DNA from: Bugula neritina
Lineage: Eukaryota; Bryozoa; Gymnolaemata; Cheilostomatida; Bugulidae
Reading direction: 5' to 3'
DNA: 36,876 bases
Assembly (NCBI GenBank): GCA_964035545.1
Contig: CAXIUT010000286.1
Span: 1-36,876, forward strand
Below are positions 11,745 through 23,774 of the stretch, piece after piece. The notes under the pieces are model-generated. The model saw nothing but the letters and a program-made list of their open reading frames with translations. It was not told where the DNA came from and ran no database searches. A program made the position numbers and the translations under genes. Positions within the stretch are counted from its first letter, which is position 1. Each line of letters opens with the position of its first letter.

Positions 11745-14700
11745 TCAATTGACTTTTTCTATGATAATAACATTGCTGTGAACTTATTTTTATGCTCCAA
11801 AAGAATTATTTTGTTGTTCAATTGATTCAGAAGTGTTGACAGTGGCTGCTTTGTTCTTCTTGAGACAGTAAACTACTACAATGATTACGACAACTAAATT
11901 ATCAAAAATGTACCCAGACGACTACGCCTACAGATATGCCTATGATCATGCCAATATTGGATGAAGATGAAGACGAAGACGCTTACTATCCTGTACTGAA
12001 TGGAACTGATGCTCCATCAACTGTGATTTCTATTCCACTAACTTGGTAGTCTGCTCCTGGGATTCCACTAGCAATTCCTGAGGCTAAATTGGCTGCATCA
12101 GCTGCAGGATCAGTTCCTCCAGTTTAGCCAGATCCAGTGATAACTGTTGATCCTTCTTAGAATGCTTCAAAAATGATGGCTTCAGTTTTTGTTGGATCGA
12201 GATTCATAAGTTGGAGAAGACCAGCTTTAATAACATCAACATTTGCTAGAATAGTGAGAATTTAGCCATTAACTGTGAATTTGAAAGTGAAATAATTGTT
12301 GTTCTGACATTTCCATATTCTTCTGAAGTAGCCTGAAACGCAAGAAGTACAGTAGTCAGGTGAGCCATAACAAGTAGCACAAGGTGCATTACAGGCAAGG
12401 CAGGTTCCTAAAGAATCTCCTTCCATTAGAGTGTAGCCAGTTACACAACCTGTACATACTCTTTCACTTTTACAAGAAGTACATTTAGCTAAACAGGCTG
12501 AACAAGTTCCTGAGTCTGTTCTATAATACCCATAAGCACAAATTGCGCATTTGAAAGCAGAGGGATATTGACATTGAAGGCAGTTAGCTGTCAACTCAGG
12601 ACATTATACACAAGTAGCCCCATCTGATTCTTGAAAAGATAATGTTTGAGACCTTGTCCACAGTCAAGACAAGACTTATCAGAGTTACAAGTAAGATCAA
12701 TAGTACATGTTCTGTATCATTGTTAAGAGTTGCTGCATTTGAACACTCAGTGCAGAAAGAAGAGTTAGTATCTGAACAATTAAGACATGGTAGTTGACAA
12801 TCTTGAATGCAAAGGCCAACATCATTGGGTTTGTAGCCAGAGACGCAAGTACCGCATTTGTTGGCATTACATTCCAGACACTTATCAGGACAAGTTTTAC
12901 ATTTACTATTCGAATCAAGGTAAAGACCTTTTGCACAGACTGTACATTATCTAATATCAGCTGGATTACAGTCAGTACAATCAAGAGAACATCCTCTGCA
13001 GGCTCCATTAACCAAAGTAAAACCTTTATTACAGACAAAACAAGTATTTGCATCATTGCATTAGAAACAGTCTTGTGAACAGGGCAAACATGTTGTATTA
13101 GAGCTATTAGTACTATTGGTACTATTGGTACTATTGGTACTATTGGTACTATTGGTACTATTGGTACTATTTGATAAATCTTTACTGAAGCCAGGATTGA
13201 AGTATCCTGGTTTGCAGGTTGTGCAAACATTTGATGCAAACATACATGAAATACAATTGTCGCTACATGCCTTACAAGTTGTTTAACCAAAAGAATCATA
13301 AAACGACCCTTGAAAACAGCCATAACAAGAACCTGAAAAAATTAACATCCTGTACACCCTAATTTACACGGAATACAAGAGGATGTATCTGAATCATGAA
13401 CATATCCGTCTATACAGGAAGTACATTGGCAGGTATTACAGCCAGGAGGACATATAATTATTTTTCCATTTTAGATTTATGCTTTCAACTAGATAGAGTC
13501 ATCACTGTTGATCTTAGCTAGTTTACTGTTGAATTTATTAGACAGTCACTTGTCTTGTGTTTGGAGTTGAAGCGGTGAGGACAACTTCAGTAAAGATATA
13601 CAATTTTCCAGCACTAGTTGTTTGGAGAAATGATTTTACAAGCGTAGTGTCTTGGACAGTTATAATATATTTTTCTAAAGAAAGGATAGGAAATTAATTT
13701 TGAGAGATGAAGTAAACAGTTTATCTTTTTGAAACAGAAGTAAATGTATCTCTAAAATACCAAAAAGATTCTCCAAGATACACGAAAATATGTTCTATAA
13801 TCTCTGACAACTGAGACAGGGAAGGTGATAGTTAATTTAGTGCAGTCAGAATACTATAGATGCCATGAGATTTGCTTTAGTCTAAACTGTTCCATTAGAT
13901 AGAGTTTATTTTCCAAAGACACTACGACTTTTGTGAGTTAAGGAGAAAAATAAACTTTTGGTTGAGAAAGATAGTTAGTAAAAGACCAAGAAAGACATTC
14001 TTGAAGTGTTCCAGTATTGTCTTTGATAGATCGAACCCAAGCTGAGGTAGCATTGGTTCCAGAGATAACTATTTGAGTGCTATAACTATTTATTTTACTG
14101 CAGTGATTACAGGTGATGATGGAGTACCAAAAACAACAAAGTTACTTGTGGCTGAGTCGTATTTCCAGATAGTAGAAGCGGCATCTGTACTTAGGACATA
14201 GTTTATTTCAGAGTCTGTGTCTTAAATCACAAGGTTAGTTGGGAGAGTGACTTTTGTGTAAGTTCCGCTAGCAAGAAGGAAGATATGTTAGTCTATCCTT
14301 AACCTAGTACAATCTGAACTGATTTACCAGATAGTAGTACCACTAACTGTAATACTGTTAGTAGTAAAAAGATCTGTAATGACACTTTTAGACTCAAAAA
14401 TATTGGTTTGTGAGTTGTATCCTAGAACTTCGTATTTGGGAGTTACTTCTGTTATGATTTTACAGTTGGCCTCTTAGTACTGAACAGTCCATGTCTCTCC
14501 AGTTTTATCAAATTATTTCGTTTAGATATTATCAGTTGCACCTTATCTGTAGTTGACAAAGGTGAATTTAGTATTTGTTGCAGCTACATTTTGATAGGTC
14601 CAGAAGAAATCCTCAGTAGAAGTAGTGATTGCTCCAGCAGAAGTATCTGGTTCAACATATGAGATGAAGGATGTTACTGCTTTTACAGGTTTTCTTAAAG

Positions 14701-16046
14701 TATCAATATTTCCATAACTGTACTATTGTAAAAATCCAGAACCCAGAAAGACCAAAGCTTTACAAGTGATTGGAGATGAAACGTCAATAATTAATTCAAG
14801 AAAATCTAATAACTCTCCTTAAACAGCTGTATCTGTTCCATCAATATCTCTGATTTCTTAAGAAGACAACATTTTAAACAATGAATTGATAACACTATTT
14901 CTATTGGTTTTGAGTCAGGGAAATTACTGTCATAGTTCGTAGCATTGCTGATACAGATGAAGTTATCACTTAAAGTCAATAGCTGATAAGGGGTCAATTC
15001 CTTAGAAAGTGGCAACAAAGCGATCACCATCAGTTCCCCAGTTCAAGGCAGTAACTTTATCATTGGTATAGGTCAATGTGATAAGCATGGGGTATATTTT
15101 TGCTATCAGCTGCTGAATAGCTTGACCACCCACATTTACTCATTTCAGGTGAAGCAAACACAACGATTTTACTTTCAGAGTTAGTCAATGATAGTTCAGT
15201 TTGTCCAGTTAGACTGACAGTCTTCAAGACTTTGATGGCACTTGTTTCATATTCAAGGATGAATACATCAAGGCTAGTTGCAAAGGTTCCAGAAGTGGTG
15301 GTTGATTCTACTGAAGTAGTTCCTTGGACTATCAATTTATCTCCATTGTTTAGAATTTTGTAAAATGCATGAGTTCCCAAGGAGTGGACTTCAATATATG
15401 AGCTAGCTAGGTCGTATCTGTAGAGTTTGTTGTCAGAGATCAAGTAAAATAGGTCTGGAGAATAGGCTACAGGTGTAAATGGAGTAGGAACTGTCACTGT
15501 AGAAGATGTAGTCCAATCAGCACTACCTTTGTGAATAACAGTAGTTGAGGATTCAGTGAAAGAAACTAGCATGCAATCAGCTGAGACCTCTATGGCTGTT
15601 TGCATCTAAGCCACAGTTAAAGTAACTGTAGAGGTTAAGTTGGCTTGTGGAATTTATCCGAGTTTTGTGAAAGTTTCTGCTACCTTATCAGATTTGAGAA
15701 GTGCAATCGTTTTAGCAGTCTCTTCAAAGAAGACATTGCAGGAATAACTTTCCTTAGAACTTTCAACATAGGCCCATGATCCAGTTAGTGTAACTTATGG
15801 TAAAAGGTTTATTGCATTGAATTTACTGCTATTAAAATAGTAAAGTTTTATTTTTGTTTCCGAGGTAAGCCTTTATACACTAAAAGACTAAAGCTTTCTG
15901 TTATAGATAAGTTTGTTATCAGAAATTGATTTTTAGAAAAATTGACTTGTACCTATTTGTATTGCAGGTACAGCCTCATAGGTTGTTGCACTTAGAGTAA
16001 GTTGGAGGCATGTGAGTAACAATAGACAGGTTAGAAGTGCCTTCAT
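11745..16046 (-). pseudogene. Cysteine-rich surface-antigen paralogue with several frame breaks
   Basis: Copy 1 of a tandem pair. Starts with the signal peptide MKALLTCLLLLTCLQLTLS at 16046, followed by the same beta-rich extracellular region as copy 2 (TWAYVESSKE-like, VSADCMLVSFTESSTT), a furin/EGF-like Cys-rich region full of C-x2-C (CLQCQYPSAFKCAICAYGYY), a pre-membrane domain (EGSTVITGSGETGG), a transmembrane helix split by a 20-nt intron (11894-11913) and a short tail ending EIIEKVN-like before TGA at 11745. Against copy 2 the frame breaks by single bases near 15070 and 14970 (one extra each) and near 14100, 13338, 12708, 12630 and 11914 (one missing each). It may be a decaying pseudogene, but several undoubted housekeeping genes in this arm show the same kind of break, so assembly error is a serious alternative. 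Confidence 0.7.
13101..13171 (-). repeat. 9-bp minisatellite coding Asn-Ser-Thr sequons
   Basis: A 9-bp unit (TACTATTGG on the plus strand) is repeated about seven times. In the Cys-rich frame of antigen copy 1 it codes seven consecutive Asn-Ser-Thr triplets followed by NSS and NTT, nine N-glycosylation sequons in a row, between C-x2-C modules. The matching place in copy 2 (about 19500) has no repeat. In another frame it reads Ile-Val-Pro, which is a shadow. Confidence 0.9.
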
Positions 16047-16560
16047 TTTTGTTGAGCTAAGTAATTAATATAAATAAAAAATCAATGGACGTATTTAAAT
16101 CTTTGTTTAAACATCAATAAATCTCTATTTTCTGGTTATATGACGTCACCACAGTCCAAAAATCATCTTTACGCTGAGATAATGAAAAATTAACATGATT
16201 GAAAGCTCTTCTTGAGATCTTCTTCTCTCAGCTTTGACAGTATTTGAATGCGAAATACAATTTTTCCTCATGTCTATCATTTTGGATGATTGTCACTTTT
16301 TAGTCTCAAGCAATCATTGTCTTTCTTTTCCCTTGCTTTTTTTGATATTTTTAATCATTTTCAATTTGATTGTTCAAATCTGGGTGAAAGATGATTGGCA
16401 TCTTCGTCATCATTGATAAAGCGATTTGATCAGTCGGGACTACTTTATAGAAGACTTAAGGTCTAAGGCTTGCCTTTCGAGTCATTCCTTTGTTGTCTAA
16501 ACTTCTCCTTCTCTCTTGCTCAGGACACCTTTCCCTTTTATAAGTGATGTTAATAAGTTA
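16047..16560 (-). promoter_or_regulatory. Duplicated upstream region of antigen copy 1
   Basis: About 510 bases upstream of the copy 1 start that are closely similar to the bases upstream of copy 2 (22372-22870). The best kept piece is TTCTGGTTATATGACGTCA, ending at 16148, about 95 bases before the ATG; it contains the palindrome TGACGTCA, the classical bZIP/CRE site. A second kept block, GCTCTTCTTGAGATCTTC, starts near 16206, and a third (AGTCGGGACT ... GAAGACTTAAGGTCT) near 16432. Conservation of non-coding sequence between copies suggests a working promoter shared by the family. Confidence 0.6.
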
Positions 16561-16706
16561 CATTCATAAATAAAAGTTCAAAAAGGTGATAAAATTTAAT
16601 CATCTTCAAATATTTAATTAAATTCATCCCCAAACATCATCAATATCAAATAAAATCAATTTTTTTTCTTTCGAATTTAGTATCTTTTGCTTTTTATTTT
16701 TTTCTG

Positions 16707-17201
16707 TCAAATTATCTCCTTTTTTGATGATTCTTTTCTTCTTCCTAAAGTAAATTTATCTTTAAACAGTTTTCTTTGAATAATCGATTAATATTATTGA
16801 TTTTTTGAGTTATTTTTATGCATATTGCCTCTGATGAGACCAAAGTAAAGTCCATATTTTAACTTAGACTTGATCTCTGAAGTTAAAAGACTAATTTTAT
16901 GATTGAAAATCAAGTAAATTAAAACTTCTCCTTATTTTTCTAGTCTAATTTTATGTATTATTTCAAGCCTATTTAACCTTACTTCAGATCAATCCCCTGT
17001 TCTATATTATATTTAATTCTAGGTATAAATAAATGCTTCAGGAATAGTTCTATCTTATTTTTAGTTCAGGAAGTTAGAATTTTATCTGATAAATTATCTG
17101 ATCTTTGTTTTTTTTTTGGAAAAATAGATAGTTCAGATATTTCGAACACTTTCTTCTAAAAGGTTACACTAGATAAAGTTGAATTAAATGGTCTGAACCA
17201 T
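16707..17201 (-). pseudogene. Possible ORF relic with two internal UGA codons
   Basis: Minus-strand frame from ATG 17201 to TGA 16707-16709, exactly 165 codons, with UGA also at 17133-17135 and 16989-16991. Pieces look protein-like (MVQTIEFNFIECNLLEES, EFIRENSNFLNEKEDRTIPE, RLEIIHKIRLEKEGEVLIYL, YESIIQRKLFKDKFTLGRRK). A weak echo, IKGLLKEPIERLIHKKAKK after GLCFCDYH, occurs at 23050-23180 upstream of antigen copy 2, so the segment may belong to the duplicated unit. An alternative frame with a longer intron is also open. Chance frames are long in this code, so this is only tentative. The rest of 16561-17525 is AT-rich without recognisable content. Confidence 0.25.
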
Positions 17202-17525
17202 GCTTATTGCCTTGGATGCAACTCAATGAATGATTTATTGGATATTTATTTTAATCATTAGAATTAAATAAAAACAATGTAGTCTCTAGAAATAAGACCA
17301 TAACAAATAATAATAAATCAACTCAGTATTCAAATATTGATAACTTCTATCACATATAAATTTTAATAGAAAGTAACTAAAACATATAGTAAAAATATAA
17401 ACAAACTCCTTTTTAATAACTACGTATCTCACCTAACTCAATAAAAGGTAGAGACAGTAACCAAGTCAATAAAGATATCATCAATAATGCTAAATACTTT
17501 ACATTCCTAGCTGAAATAGAGAAGA

Positions 17526-18085
17526 ATGAAAACTATTGATAATAGTGAAATCATATAAAAATAAAAAATCAAGGAGAATAAAGTCAAGTTCAAAGTTAAT
17601 TCGGGTTGAAGCTGAGTCAAGGATAAATATCTTAGTTGTAAAATTTTATACAGTTCTTATGGAATCATTATCAGCTTATTACCAAAATCTTGGTTAATTT
17701 AGATAAACCAGGAAGATGTAAGACTGATATATCAACAGCAGTATATATAATCTGTTCAGATCGTTTCTAATTTCTAAAGATAATCTTGAACCAACTCGAA
17801 ATCATCGAAAGATTAGCAAATCATCAAAAAATCAATCAAATCGTTGTGCTCTCTAGAATATACTAGAACTTGAGTATCATATATTTGTCAGTTTATATCT
17901 TTTTCATGATAAACCAGACTCCAATCTAACCAATTTCCTTGGCTACTCCACAGCTGGGGGTTGCTTTTATCATACGTCTCCTGACTGACTAAGATCTCCA
18001 TTTATCATAGCAAACTATGTATATTTTCCGACAAATGGTTTATTAATCTATTAATGATATAAATGAGATATTGCTAACTTCTTGA
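17526..18085 (+). CDS. Hypothetical helical protein between the antigen genes
   Basis: Starts at ATG 17526 (MKTIDNSEIIEKEKIKENK) and ends at TGA 18083-18085. An intron near 17590-17625 must be removed to join the first exon to the long second frame; a 17-nt or a 29-nt GT...AG both fit, giving 176-180 residues. The second exon reads well throughout: LENFIQFLWNHYQLITKILV, YIICSDRFEFLKIILNQLEI, EPISLATPQLGVAFIIRLLT, YIFRQMVYESINDINEILLT. It looks like an all-helical, Leu/Ile-rich protein, perhaps a fragment of a HEAT-like fold. Family not recognised. It converges with antigen copy 2 (100 bases between stops). Confidence 0.5.
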
Positions 18086-18184
18086 AGAATATTATATGAA
18101 AAACAAATTGATGATATTATTCGTGATAAGATGACAATTAGTATCAAAATACTATTATTGAATAATGATTTTATGGATATGAGA

Positions 18185-21100
18185 TCAGCGGAATTTGTTT
18201 CCAAGAGCATCATTGTGAACTTGCTTTTCAGTGCCGAAAGATATCTCGTTTTTGGTAGGTTATTCAGAAGAACTGACTGGCTTAGATTGATTTTTCTTTA
18301 TACAATAAACAATGATCACAATTGTAGCAGCTAAATAACAAAAAAAATACCTAAAGCGACAAAACCAACGACTATGCCAACAATCAAGCCTACGTTAGAT
18401 GAATCATCATCAGTTGAACTAGATTATCCGAAAGCAGTGACTTATACTCCAGAAACTGAGTAAGCTGTTCCTGGGATTCCTCCATCACTGAGTGCAGTAG
18501 CTAGAGTAGCGGCATCAGTTGAAGAGGAGGTGCTTCCAGTTTAGACTGATCCAGTTATAATAGTCGATCCGTCTAAGATAGTTTCTAAGACAACAGCTTC
18601 AACTTCTATTGTGGTAATGTTGAAAATTTAAAGAATACCTGCTACGATATTATCGACATCAGCTAAAATGGCTACAGATGTAACATTAACTAAAGTAAAT
18701 TTGAATCCAACATAAAATTGGTTCTGGCATTTCCATTGTCTTCTGACATGTCCTCCAACACAGGAAGTACAGTAGTTAGGTGAGCCTTAGCAAGTAGCAC
18801 AAGGTGCAATACAAGCCAGACAGGCTCCTTCAGTTTTTCCTTCCATAATAGTATAACCAGGGATACAACCTTTACAAACTAAATTACTTTTACATGAAGA
18901 ACATTGACTCATACAGGCTGAACAAGTGCCTTCAGCTGTTATGTAATATCCTTAAGAACAAATTGAACATTTGAAAGTTGAAGTAGCTTAACATTGAACA
19001 CAGTTCAATAGTTCAGGACATTGTTCACAAGTAGCTCCAGCTGAGGCCGTTTTAAGATATTTATTAAGAGCCTATCCACAATCAATGCAAGAGCTATCAG
19101 CGCTACAAGTATTATTGAGATCACAAGTTCCTGCTCCTGCGTTAAGAGTTGCTGCAAATTAGCAACTAGTGCAGAAAGAAGGGTTTGAATCTGAACAGGT
19201 AATACATGGTAATTTGCATTCTTGAACACAAGTACCAGCATCATTTGGTTTATAACCTGCGATGCAAGTCGCACATTGATTGGAATTGCACTATAGACAG
19301 TTACTTGGGCAAGTTTGACATTGACTGTTAGAGTCAATGTAAAGACCTTTAGCACAAGCAGTGCATTATGTAATATTATCTGGATTGCAGTCAGAACAAC
19401 CAAGAGAACATCCTCTGCATACTCCACTAACTTAGATAAAACCTTTGCGGCAAACTGTGCAGGTATTGGCATCAGTACAGCTGAAACAATTTCTTGGACA
19501 GGCATCGCAATTAGGACTATTGAAGAAGAATCCTGGTTGACAAGCAGTGCAAGCAGTAGCTGATACCGAACAGGAATAACAAGTTTCATTACAATCCAAG
19601 CATTCCGTTCCAGAAAGATAAGCTCCATTGACACAGGCAGAGCAAACACTAGGAGAGTCAGCAGTACATGCTGAACATTTAGGAGAACATGGGACACAAG
19701 ATGAGGTATCTGCGTCATGAGCATATCCTGCTAGACAGGCAATACAGTCACAAGTAGTACAACCAGGAGAACAAATAGTCAGAAGAGGATAATTTTATAT
19801 TTTGAGATACTTTGTATCATCATTATTAATGCTAGAAAGCTGAGAATTTAACAATTGATTTTAAACTTGTCTTGTGTTTGGAGTGGCAGTGGTAAGAAGA
19901 GTTTAAGTCAATAACATATCAGAACCTAGAGTTTTGTAGACTATTGTTTTAACCCAAGTAGTGTCTGCTACTGTTTGAATAGTGTCTTTCAAAGCAATTT
20001 GAGGAATCGTATTAAAATCTATTTCATAGGTAGTTTAGTATGCAGGTGATCCAGCTGTATCTCTAAAGTACCAAAAGTTGTCTCCAATATCGAAGAAGAT
20101 ATTATCTATATCTCTGATTACTTCTATAGGGAAGGGGATGATATTGTTGGTGCAATCATTGGAGTTCAGATTCCATGAATTAGCTTTTGGGCCTGATGTA
20201 ACTTTTCCAAGAACGACAACTTTTGTGAGAAGAGAAGATATTTTAATCAATGGCACAGCAGTATAAGTATTATATTACCAAGTAAGACATTCTTGAAGTG
20301 TTCCAGCATTGTCTTTGATTGATCGAACCCAAGCTGAAGTAGCATTGGTTCCAGAGATAACTATTTGAGTGCTATAACTATATATTTTACTGCCAGTGAG
20401 AACAGGTGATGATGGAGTACCAAAAATAACAAAGTTACTTGTGGCTGAGTCGTATTTCCAGATAGTAGAATTGGCATCTGTACTTAGGACATAGTTTATT
20501 TCAGAGTCTGTATCTTAAATCGTTAGGTTAGCTGGAAGGGTGACTTTTGTGTAAGTTCCATTAGCAAGAAGGAAAATATGTTAGTCTATCCTCAACCTGG
20601 TACAATCTGAACTGATCTACCAGATAGTAGTACCACTAACTGTAATACTGTTAGTAGTAAAAAGATCTGTAATGACACTTTTAGACTCAAAAATATTTGT
20701 CTGTGAGTTGTATCCAAGAACTTCGTATTTGGGAGTGGCTTCTGTTATGATTTTACAGTTGGCCTCTTAGTACTGAACAGTCCATGTCTCTCCAGTAATA
20801 TCAAATTATTTCGTTTAGATATTGTTAGTAGCGCCTTATCTGTAGTTGACAAAGGTGAATTTAGTATTTGTTGCAGCTACATTTTGGTAGGTCCAGAAGA
20901 AATCCTCAGTAGAAGTAGTGATAGCTCCAGCAGAAGTATCTGGTTCAACATAGGAGATGAAGAATGGAAGCACAACTTTTACTGGTTTTCTAAAGGCAGC
21001 CATGTTTCCATATTTGTAAGCTGCAACATCATAAGCAGGGAGAGTGCCTTCTCTAAGAACAAGAACGAAACATTTGTCTTTAAAGGTGTTGTCGATAATC

Positions 21101-22371
21101 AATGCAACAAATTTTGGAAATAATGCAACTTGACCTGGAGTACCGGCATCAATAATTCTGGCTCTTAAAAAGACAACATCAGAACCTATGAACTGATAAC
21201 ATTATTCAGCGGGTACATTTGTAACATTTCCTGAGTTATATGTAGTAGTATTGCTGAGACAGATGAAGTTATCATTGAAGTCAATAGCTGTAGAAGAGTC
21301 AATTCCTTAGAAAGTGGCAACGAAGCGATCACCATCAGTCCCCCAGTTCAAGGTAGTAACTTTATCATTGACATAGTCAATGTGATAAGCATAGGGTATG
21401 CTTTTGCTATCGGCTGCTGAATAACTTGACCATCCACATTTACTCATTTAAGGTGAAGCAAACACAACGATTTTACTTTCAAAGTTAGTCAATGATAGTT
21501 CAGTTTGTCCAGTTAGACTGACAGTCATCAAGACTTTAACGAGGTTTCCAGAGGTGTGAGTTTCATATTCAATCATGAATACATCAAGGCTAGTTGCAAA
21601 GGTTCCAGAAGTGGTGGTTGACTCTACTGAAGTCGTTCCTTGTACTACCACTTTATCTCCATTGTTCAGAATCCTGTAAAATGCATGAGTTCCCAAGGAG
21701 TGGACTTCTACATATGAGCTAGCTTGGTCGTATCTGTAGAGTTTGTTGTCAGAGATCAAGTAAAATAGGTCTGGAGAATAGGCTACAGGTGTAAATGGAG
21801 TAGGAACTGTCACTGCAGAAGATGTAGTCCAATCAGCACTACCTTTATGGATAACAGTAGTTGAGGATTCGGTGAAGGAAACTAGCATGCAATCAGCTGA
21901 GACTTCTATGGCTGTTTGCATTTAGGTCACAGTTAAAGTAGCTGTAGAGGTAAAGTTGGCTTGTGGAATTTATCCGAGTTTTGTGAAAGTTTTTGCCACA
22001 CTGTCATATTTGAGAAGTGCAATCGTTTTAGCAGTCTCTTCAAAGAAGACATTGCAAGAGAAACTTTCCTTAGAACTTTCAACATAGGCCCATGTTAAAG
22101 GTAGACTAACTGCTGCATAGGCTTTCTGATTTCCAGATTCAGCTCTATCAAACACTTTAAGGACGACTTAAGTTGTAACAGGACCAGAGCCTGCAGTTAT
22201 TTCAATAGATTAGAGTTTTCTGTTGTAGATGAGTGTATCTCCCACTGTTGATTTTGAAAGAGATAATAGAGAGGCTGTTTCGGTAATAGCAGGTGCAGTT
22301 TCATAGGTTGTAGCACTAAAGGTCAGGTGAAGAGCAGATAGTAGCAACAAACAGGTCAGAAGTGCCTTCAT
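18185..22371 (-). CDS. Cysteine-rich type I membrane surface antigen (intact copy)
   Basis: Intact copy 2 of the tandem pair: one frame of 1389 codons after removal of a single 20-nt intron (18331-18350) inside the transmembrane helix. Signal peptide MKALLTCLLLLSALHLTFSA; residues 25-850 are a Ser/Thr/Val-rich, beta-type extracellular region (for example VSADCMLVSFTESSTTVIHK, YRYDQASSYVEVHSLGTHAF); residues about 860-1215 carry dozens of C-x2-C modules like furin-like repeats of ciliate immobilisation antigens (CSACMSQCSSCKSNLVCKGC); then a pre-membrane domain (EAVVLETILDGSTIITGSV); a membrane helix (VGLIVGIVVGFVALA plus TIVIIVYC); and a Lys-rich tail of about 45 residues. Expected on the cell surface, function unknown. 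It shares promoter sequence with copy 1. Similarity between copies is patchy, very high around 20290-20900 and low around 19860-20280. Confidence 0.88.
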
Positions 22372-22870
22372 TTTTTATTTAACTAAGTAATTAATATAAC
22401 TAAATATGGTTTTTTGAAGCAATTAAATCTTTATCTAAACATCATCATATCTCTAATTTCTGGTTATATGACGTCAGTTCACGCCATTTCAATATAAAAT
22501 TATCTTTATGCTCAAATAGTCAAAACTTCTCATGATTTAAAGCTCTTCTTGAGATCTTCTCTCAGCTGTGAAACATTTGTATAAATATATTTTTCTTATA
22601 TGCCTATCTTGTTGGATGATTATCACTTTTTTAGCCTCAAAAAATCATGGTCTTTATTTTCCCTTGTTTTTATCGTATTTTTAACAATTTTAGATTTAAT
22701 TGTTTAAATCTAGGTGAAAAATGATCGGCATCTTCGTCATCATTGATAAAGTGATTTGATAAGTCGGGACTCCTTCATAGAAGACTTAAGGTCTTAGGCT
22801 TGAATTTTGAATCATTCCTTTGCTGTCTATATTTTTCCTTCTTTCTTGCTCAGGACATCTTTATTGTTGA
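22372..22870 (-). promoter_or_regulatory. Duplicated upstream region of antigen copy 2
   Basis: Partner of 16047-16560. TTCTGGTTATATGACGTCA ends at 22476, about 98 bases before the ATG at 22371, almost the same spacing as in copy 1, and includes the TGACGTCA palindrome at 22469-22476. GCTCTTCTTGAGATCTTC and the AGTCGGGACT block follow in the same order. This marks the outer part of the duplicated unit. Confidence 0.6.
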
Positions 22871-23774
22871 TAAGTTACATCCATTAATAAAATCAGAGCT
22901 TACAAAGTTAAAAATAAAAATAATCAAAACATAGATTAAATTTAAATGATTCATAAAACATCATGAATATAAAGTAAAAAATGTTTTCTTGGTCTTTTAA
23001 TTATTTTAAATATAACTTTCTTGCTCTTTTAGCTTTTTTTTGTTATTTTTGTTTGTTTGTTTTTTCTATTTTTTCTCTTTTTTTTGCCTTTTTATGAATC
23101 AATCTTTAAATAGGTTCTTTTAATAATCCCTTGATATATATTTTTTGACTTTCTGATGATAACAGATGATAGTCGCAAAAACATAATCCTCATTTTATCC
23201 TGAAATTAAAGAAAGATATCAGAACAATGTTATTTACGACTTTAGCAATATTTTTTTCCTGAACCAAACACTTTAAGAAGAAGTTTTTGGTACTTAATGT
23301 ATCAATAATGTCATCATTATCTTCATCTTTATGGATATTTAGCCTTATTTCTATTCTTTTTATTCACAACTTTTAAAGATAGCATCATGGTTTCTGATCA
23401 AGAGATTCCAAGGAGCCTTCTCAGATGGATTTATTTCTTTACTTATTAATCAATAAAATCAAAATAATCAATTAACATCATTTATCATCTTTCTAATAGC
23501 TTATAAAAAATTATTTTGATCATTTCATGTTTTGGTTATTTACTTTTCTCTAAGATTCATGATAAAAATCATTTTTTTCGAACTATTAGGAATATCACTC
23601 ATAGAACTGAATCCATCTAAATCATCTGAATATTGGTATAAAATGATTTGATATGTCTTTTGAAATAACTGATTAGTAATTGATAAAATAAAATTGTTCT
23701 TTTTATGATAATATTGATGATAAAGTTTTTGTTGATTGATATATATTGTAATTTATTAACAATCTTCATCATTT
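22871..23774. other. AT-rich intergenic stretch with ORF remnants
   Basis: About 900 AT-rich bases between antigen copy 2 and the hydrolase gene. On the minus strand between about 23050 and 23400 short frames read like protein (DEDNDDIIDTLSTKNFFLKC, EKNIAKVVNNIVLISFFNFR) but need a frame change and pass a TGA. They may be a decayed relative of the frame at 16707-17201. I see no intact gene, RNA gene or repeat. Confidence 0.35.

Noticed and set aside
12697-13323. Minus-strand frame with an Ile-Val-Pro repeat
   Set aside because: The repeat reads Asn-Ser-Thr in the frame that also gives the regular C-x2-C pattern shared with copy 2.
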